The notes under the pieces were generated by a model, which was given only the letters and a program-made list of their open reading frames with translations, was not told where the DNA came from and ran no database searches. A DNA stretch of 64,000 nucleotides from Saccharofermentans sp. (GTDB lineage Bacteria; Bacillota; Clostridia; Saccharofermentanales; Saccharofermentanaceae): positions 1-64,000 of the forward strand of contig JAKSRH010000009.1 of assembly GCA_024403675.1 (NCBI GenBank). Direction: 5' to 3'. This document shows, in pieces, positions 61,507-64,000 of this stretch; position 1 is the first letter of the stretch, and the number at the start of each line of letters is the position of its first letter. The translations under genes and the position numbers were made by a program.

Positions 61507-63987
61507 ATGCAAATTAACTTAACAAAGAGAGCAACCGCTTTTATCCTTACATTATCCATAATGCTTGGAATGATGGTAGCTCTTATTCCTTCACGAACAG
61601 TACAAGCTAGTACAACTGGAACTATTATTAATGTTAGTTCATCCGTAAACGTCAGAAGTGAGCCAACTTCTGTTTCATCACTTGTTACTACCTTAGCACT
61701 TGGCTCTTCAGTTACTATCCTAGACACAGTAAGTGCTGATGATTCAGATAAGTCTGGTTATTCTACTTGGAATAAAATCTCATTTATCAAGGGTGGCACA
61801 TCCTACACAGGTTATGTTGCATCCCATTTTGTAAAAGAAAATCCAGATGCTGTTGAAATCACAGATTCTGATTTCGAAAAATCCATTAGCAGTTTCCCTG
61901 ATAGTTACAAACCATATTTACGATCATTACACCAGGAGCACCCATCATGGACATTTACTCCTGTTAACACAAATATTGATTGGTATACTGCCCTTAATAA
62001 CGAGACTCAGCTTGGTCATTCTCTTATTGAGAACACTGTAACTAATTCATGGAAATCTACTGCAGAAGGCGCTTATAACCCTTCTACTGGTTCTTTTGTA
62101 GTTTTTGATTCACCTAACTGGGTAAACGCTTCACGTGGTATTGTTTCCTACTATATGGACCCACGTAATAGTCTTACTTCTTCAGCTATCTTTCAGTTCC
62201 TTGACTTAAGCTATAAAGAAAATACTCTTAGTGCAGAAACTGTTGAGGGTGTACTCGCTAATACATTTATGGCACAGACAAAGGGTACTGCTACAGATCT
62301 CGATGGTGAGCAGGTTTTCTATAATCAATTGTTTATAGAGGCTGGAAATATCAGTCACGTAAACCCTGTATTCCTTGCTGCCAAGACAGTTCAAGAAGTT
62401 GGAAATAACGGCAGTACATCATCTAACGGCACAACTGGTTTTTATAACTTCTACAACATTGGTGCATATTCCAATGTATTTAATGCCGCAGTTGTAGGAC
62501 TCGGCTTCGCCCAGACAGGTACAGGTGATCCAGTATTTAACGAGACATATTTAATTCCTTGGAATTCACAGGGTCGTTCTATCGTCGGTGGTGCAAAATG
62601 GATTTCTGATCACTACATAAATGTAGGTCAGAACACTATCTACTTTATGCGATTTAATTTTAATCCTGATAGCATTTATTCTGCAGGAAAGCACCAGTAT
62701 ATGACAGCAACTCAGGCTGCTACATCTGAATCCTCTAAGATATATTCTGCATTCCTTAAGGCTGGCCTTTTAAACTCTAACCTTAACTTTGCAATTCCTG
62801 TATACATAAACATGCCAGCTTCTGCATGTCCAATGCCAACTGCAACTAACTCTACACAACTTTCTATTAGAGTATCCTACAATATCATCCTTGGTAGAGA
62901 CCCAAGCGAAAGTGAGCTCGTAGCAGCCGCAGGTATAATCAGAACATCTTCACCTATATACATGCTTGATAGTATTCTCTTCGGATTGGAGTTCGCTAGT
63001 AAGGGTGTATCTGATGAAGCATTCTTGAAGACTGCTTATCGCGCACTTACAGGTCTTGATATCTCTTCGGAAGACATTGCTAAATACCAGGCAATCCTTA
63101 ACTCCCAGCATTCTCGTAAGTATGTATTTGGAGAAATGGCTAATACTGATGCAACAAAGGCTTACTTCAGAACATTCGATCTTGAAGCTGGTACATATAC
63201 TGTAGAACAGAGTGAAGAGATTGCATACACACAAAGAGCATCTTTTGTTTCTGAACTTTATGTCAGATTCCTAGGAAGAGAACCTGACAGAACAGGACTT
63301 GAGACATGGACATCATTCATCTCTAATGGATATAGCGGACCTCAAGTTGCTGCTTATCTGTTCAATAGCGCTGAGTATATGTCAAAGAATATTTCAAATG
63401 AAGACTTTGTTACTCAACTTTACCAGAAATGCCTTGGTCGTGAACCTGATGCAAGTGGTTTCCAAACTTGGGTTGATATGCTCAATAATCATGCATCAAG
63501 AGATTATGTTCTTTCTGGATTCCTTAATTCTTACGAATTCAGCCTTACATGCGCACAATATGGTGTATCTTCTGATCCGTATACACCAACTGGACCGCAG
63601 TACATGCTATATCCTAATCCAGAAAAAATTGGTCTTTTTGTTACTTTCCTTTATAACAGCACTCTCGAGAGAGACCCTGACCCTCAAGGATATAACAATT
63701 GGATAAATGAAATCAGCAATGGTATGTCAGGTGAAAAAGTAGCAATTGGATTTATCTTCTCAGCTGAGATGACAAACAAGAATTTATCAAACGAAGATTT
63801 TGTACGAATTCTCTATCAGGCATTCTTAGGACGTTCTCCAGATCCTGCTGGCTTCCAGACTTGGGTGGATCAGCTTAATGGCGGAGCATCAAGAGAAAGC
63901 GTATTCTACGGATTTGTTTACTCTACAGAGTTTACTAACAAGTGCCTTGATGCAGGATTCAAACCATATGATTCATTTAGTTTCTAA
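61507..63987 (+). CDS. Secreted glucosaminidase with SH3b and DUF4214 repeats
   Basis: The 826-residue exported protein has a signal peptide (1-36), an SH3b domain (about 40-115) and a glucosaminidase-like domain (about 130-430). That domain has LAAKTVQEVGNNGS and GFYNFYNIGAYSN, as in LytD-type enzymes. The C-terminal third (about 450-820) carries at least five DUF4214 half-repeats with the pattern LGR-x-PD-x-x-G-x-x-x-W, for example FLGREPDRTGLETW. It should cleave peptidoglycan glycan strands; DUF4214 may bind wall or S-layer components. GAGGAG fixes the start. The stop lies 13 bp before the window edge. Confidence 0.9.
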   Translation: MQINLTKRATAFILTLSIMLGMMVALIPSRTVQASTTGTIINVSSSVNVRSEPTSVSSLVTTLALGSSVTILDTVSADDSDKSGYSTWNKISFIKGGTSYTGYVASHFVKENPDAVEITDSDFEKSISSFPDSYKPYLRSLHQEHPSWTFTPVNTNIDWYTALNNETQLGHSLIENTVTNSWKSTAEGAYNPSTGSFVVFDSPNWVNASRGIVSYYMDPRNSLTSSAIFQFLDLSYKENTLSAETVEGVLANTFMAQTKGTATDLDGEQVFYNQLFIEAGNISHVNPVFLAAKTVQEVGNNGSTSSNGTTGFYNFYNIGAYSNVFNAAVVGLGFAQTGTGDPVFNETYLIPWNSQGRSIVGGAKWISDHYINVGQNTIYFMRFNFNPDSIYSAGKHQYMTATQAATSESSKIYSAFLKAGLLNSNLNFAIPVYINMPASACPMPTATNSTQLSIRVSYNIILGRDPSESELVAAAGIIRTSSPIYMLDSILFGLEFASKGVSDEAFLKTAYRALTGLDISSEDIAKYQAILNSQHSRKYVFGEMANTDATKAYFRTFDLEAGTYTVEQSEEIAYTQRASFVSELYVRFLGREPDRTGLETWTSFISNGYSGPQVAAYLFNSAEYMSKNISNEDFVTQLYQKCLGREPDASGFQTWVDMLNNHASRDYVLSGFLNSYEFSLTCAQYGVSSDPYTPTGPQYMLYPNPEKIGLFVTFLYNSTLERDPDPQGYNNWINEISNGMSGEKVAIGFIFSAEMTNKNLSNEDFVRILYQAFLGRSPDPAGFQTWVDQLNGGASRESVFYGFVYSTEFTNKCLDAGFKPYDSFSF

Positions 63988-64000
63988 GACATAACAAAAG

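Noticed and set aside
1-64000. CRISPR array, rRNA or tRNA gene, prophage structural genes, insertion sequence transposase
   Set aside because: None was seen on reading both strands; no regularly spaced repeats, tRNA-like cloverleaf ends, capsid or transposase motifs were found. A covariance-model scan would be needed to exclude small RNAs.

Overview
The window looks like a chromosomal segment of a low-GC, Gram-positive anaerobe of the Clostridia, most likely near Lachnospiraceae. The evidence is a housekeeping set with clostridial architecture: RNase J, a long Rel protein, editing ProRS, Pta-AckA acetate formation, a two-gene SufC-SufB pair, a DUF4364 protein and a DUF4214-bearing autolysin. 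AGGAGG-type ribosome binding sites and many short hairpin-plus-T-tract terminators fit the same group. This assignment is inference; there is no rRNA gene in the window.

Positions 1-9,900 are the accessory part. A stub of a response regulator gene (1-56) is followed by an integrated element of about 9.5 kb inserted at the 3' end of lysS. Its boundaries are a 12-bp core (328-339 and 9858-9869). A second, diverged copy of the last lysS codons (354-383) sits next to the left core. An 11-bp direct repeat occurs at both ends and is a candidate arm site for the Tn916-like integrase. The element carries integrase, excisionase, a RepA-like ATPase and MobC, but no relaxase. Its cargo is two operons: a lipoprotein plus a DUF4428 zinc-ribbon protein, and a three-gene two-component system. 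The cargo lies between two inverted copies of an 80-90 bp structured sequence whose hairpins show compensatory base changes. A GAAC-N4-GTTC palindrome, matching the Gram-positive LexA box, fills the spacer of the mobC promoter and recurs at the left end.

Positions 9,880-35,900 are conserved chromosome, mostly on the minus strand. They hold lysS, greA and guaB; an acetyltransferase - Xaa-Pro peptidase - hydrolase operon; a TrmH-type RNA methyltransferase; a proS - transglutaminase/LRR - ABC ATPase - ABC permease operon; a plus-strand 3D-domain wall protein and RNase J; then recJ-rel, a sirtuin and an AMP-dependent synthetase.

Positions 36,000-64,000 hold a SulP transporter, an acyltransferase and a GT-C-like membrane protein; radA-ispD; a TauE/SafE exporter cluster; pta-ackA; tmcAL; a large solute-binding lipoprotein; a Ca2+-type P-ATPase; pgi; the minimal SufC-SufB pair; a polar amino acid ABC transporter (binding protein, permease, ATPase); and a secreted glucosaminidase with DUF4214 repeats. 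The radA and DUF4364 genes have -10 boxes so close to their ATG that their mRNAs should be leaderless. Coordinates of promoters, terminators and revised starts were read by eye; no database search or folding was run.
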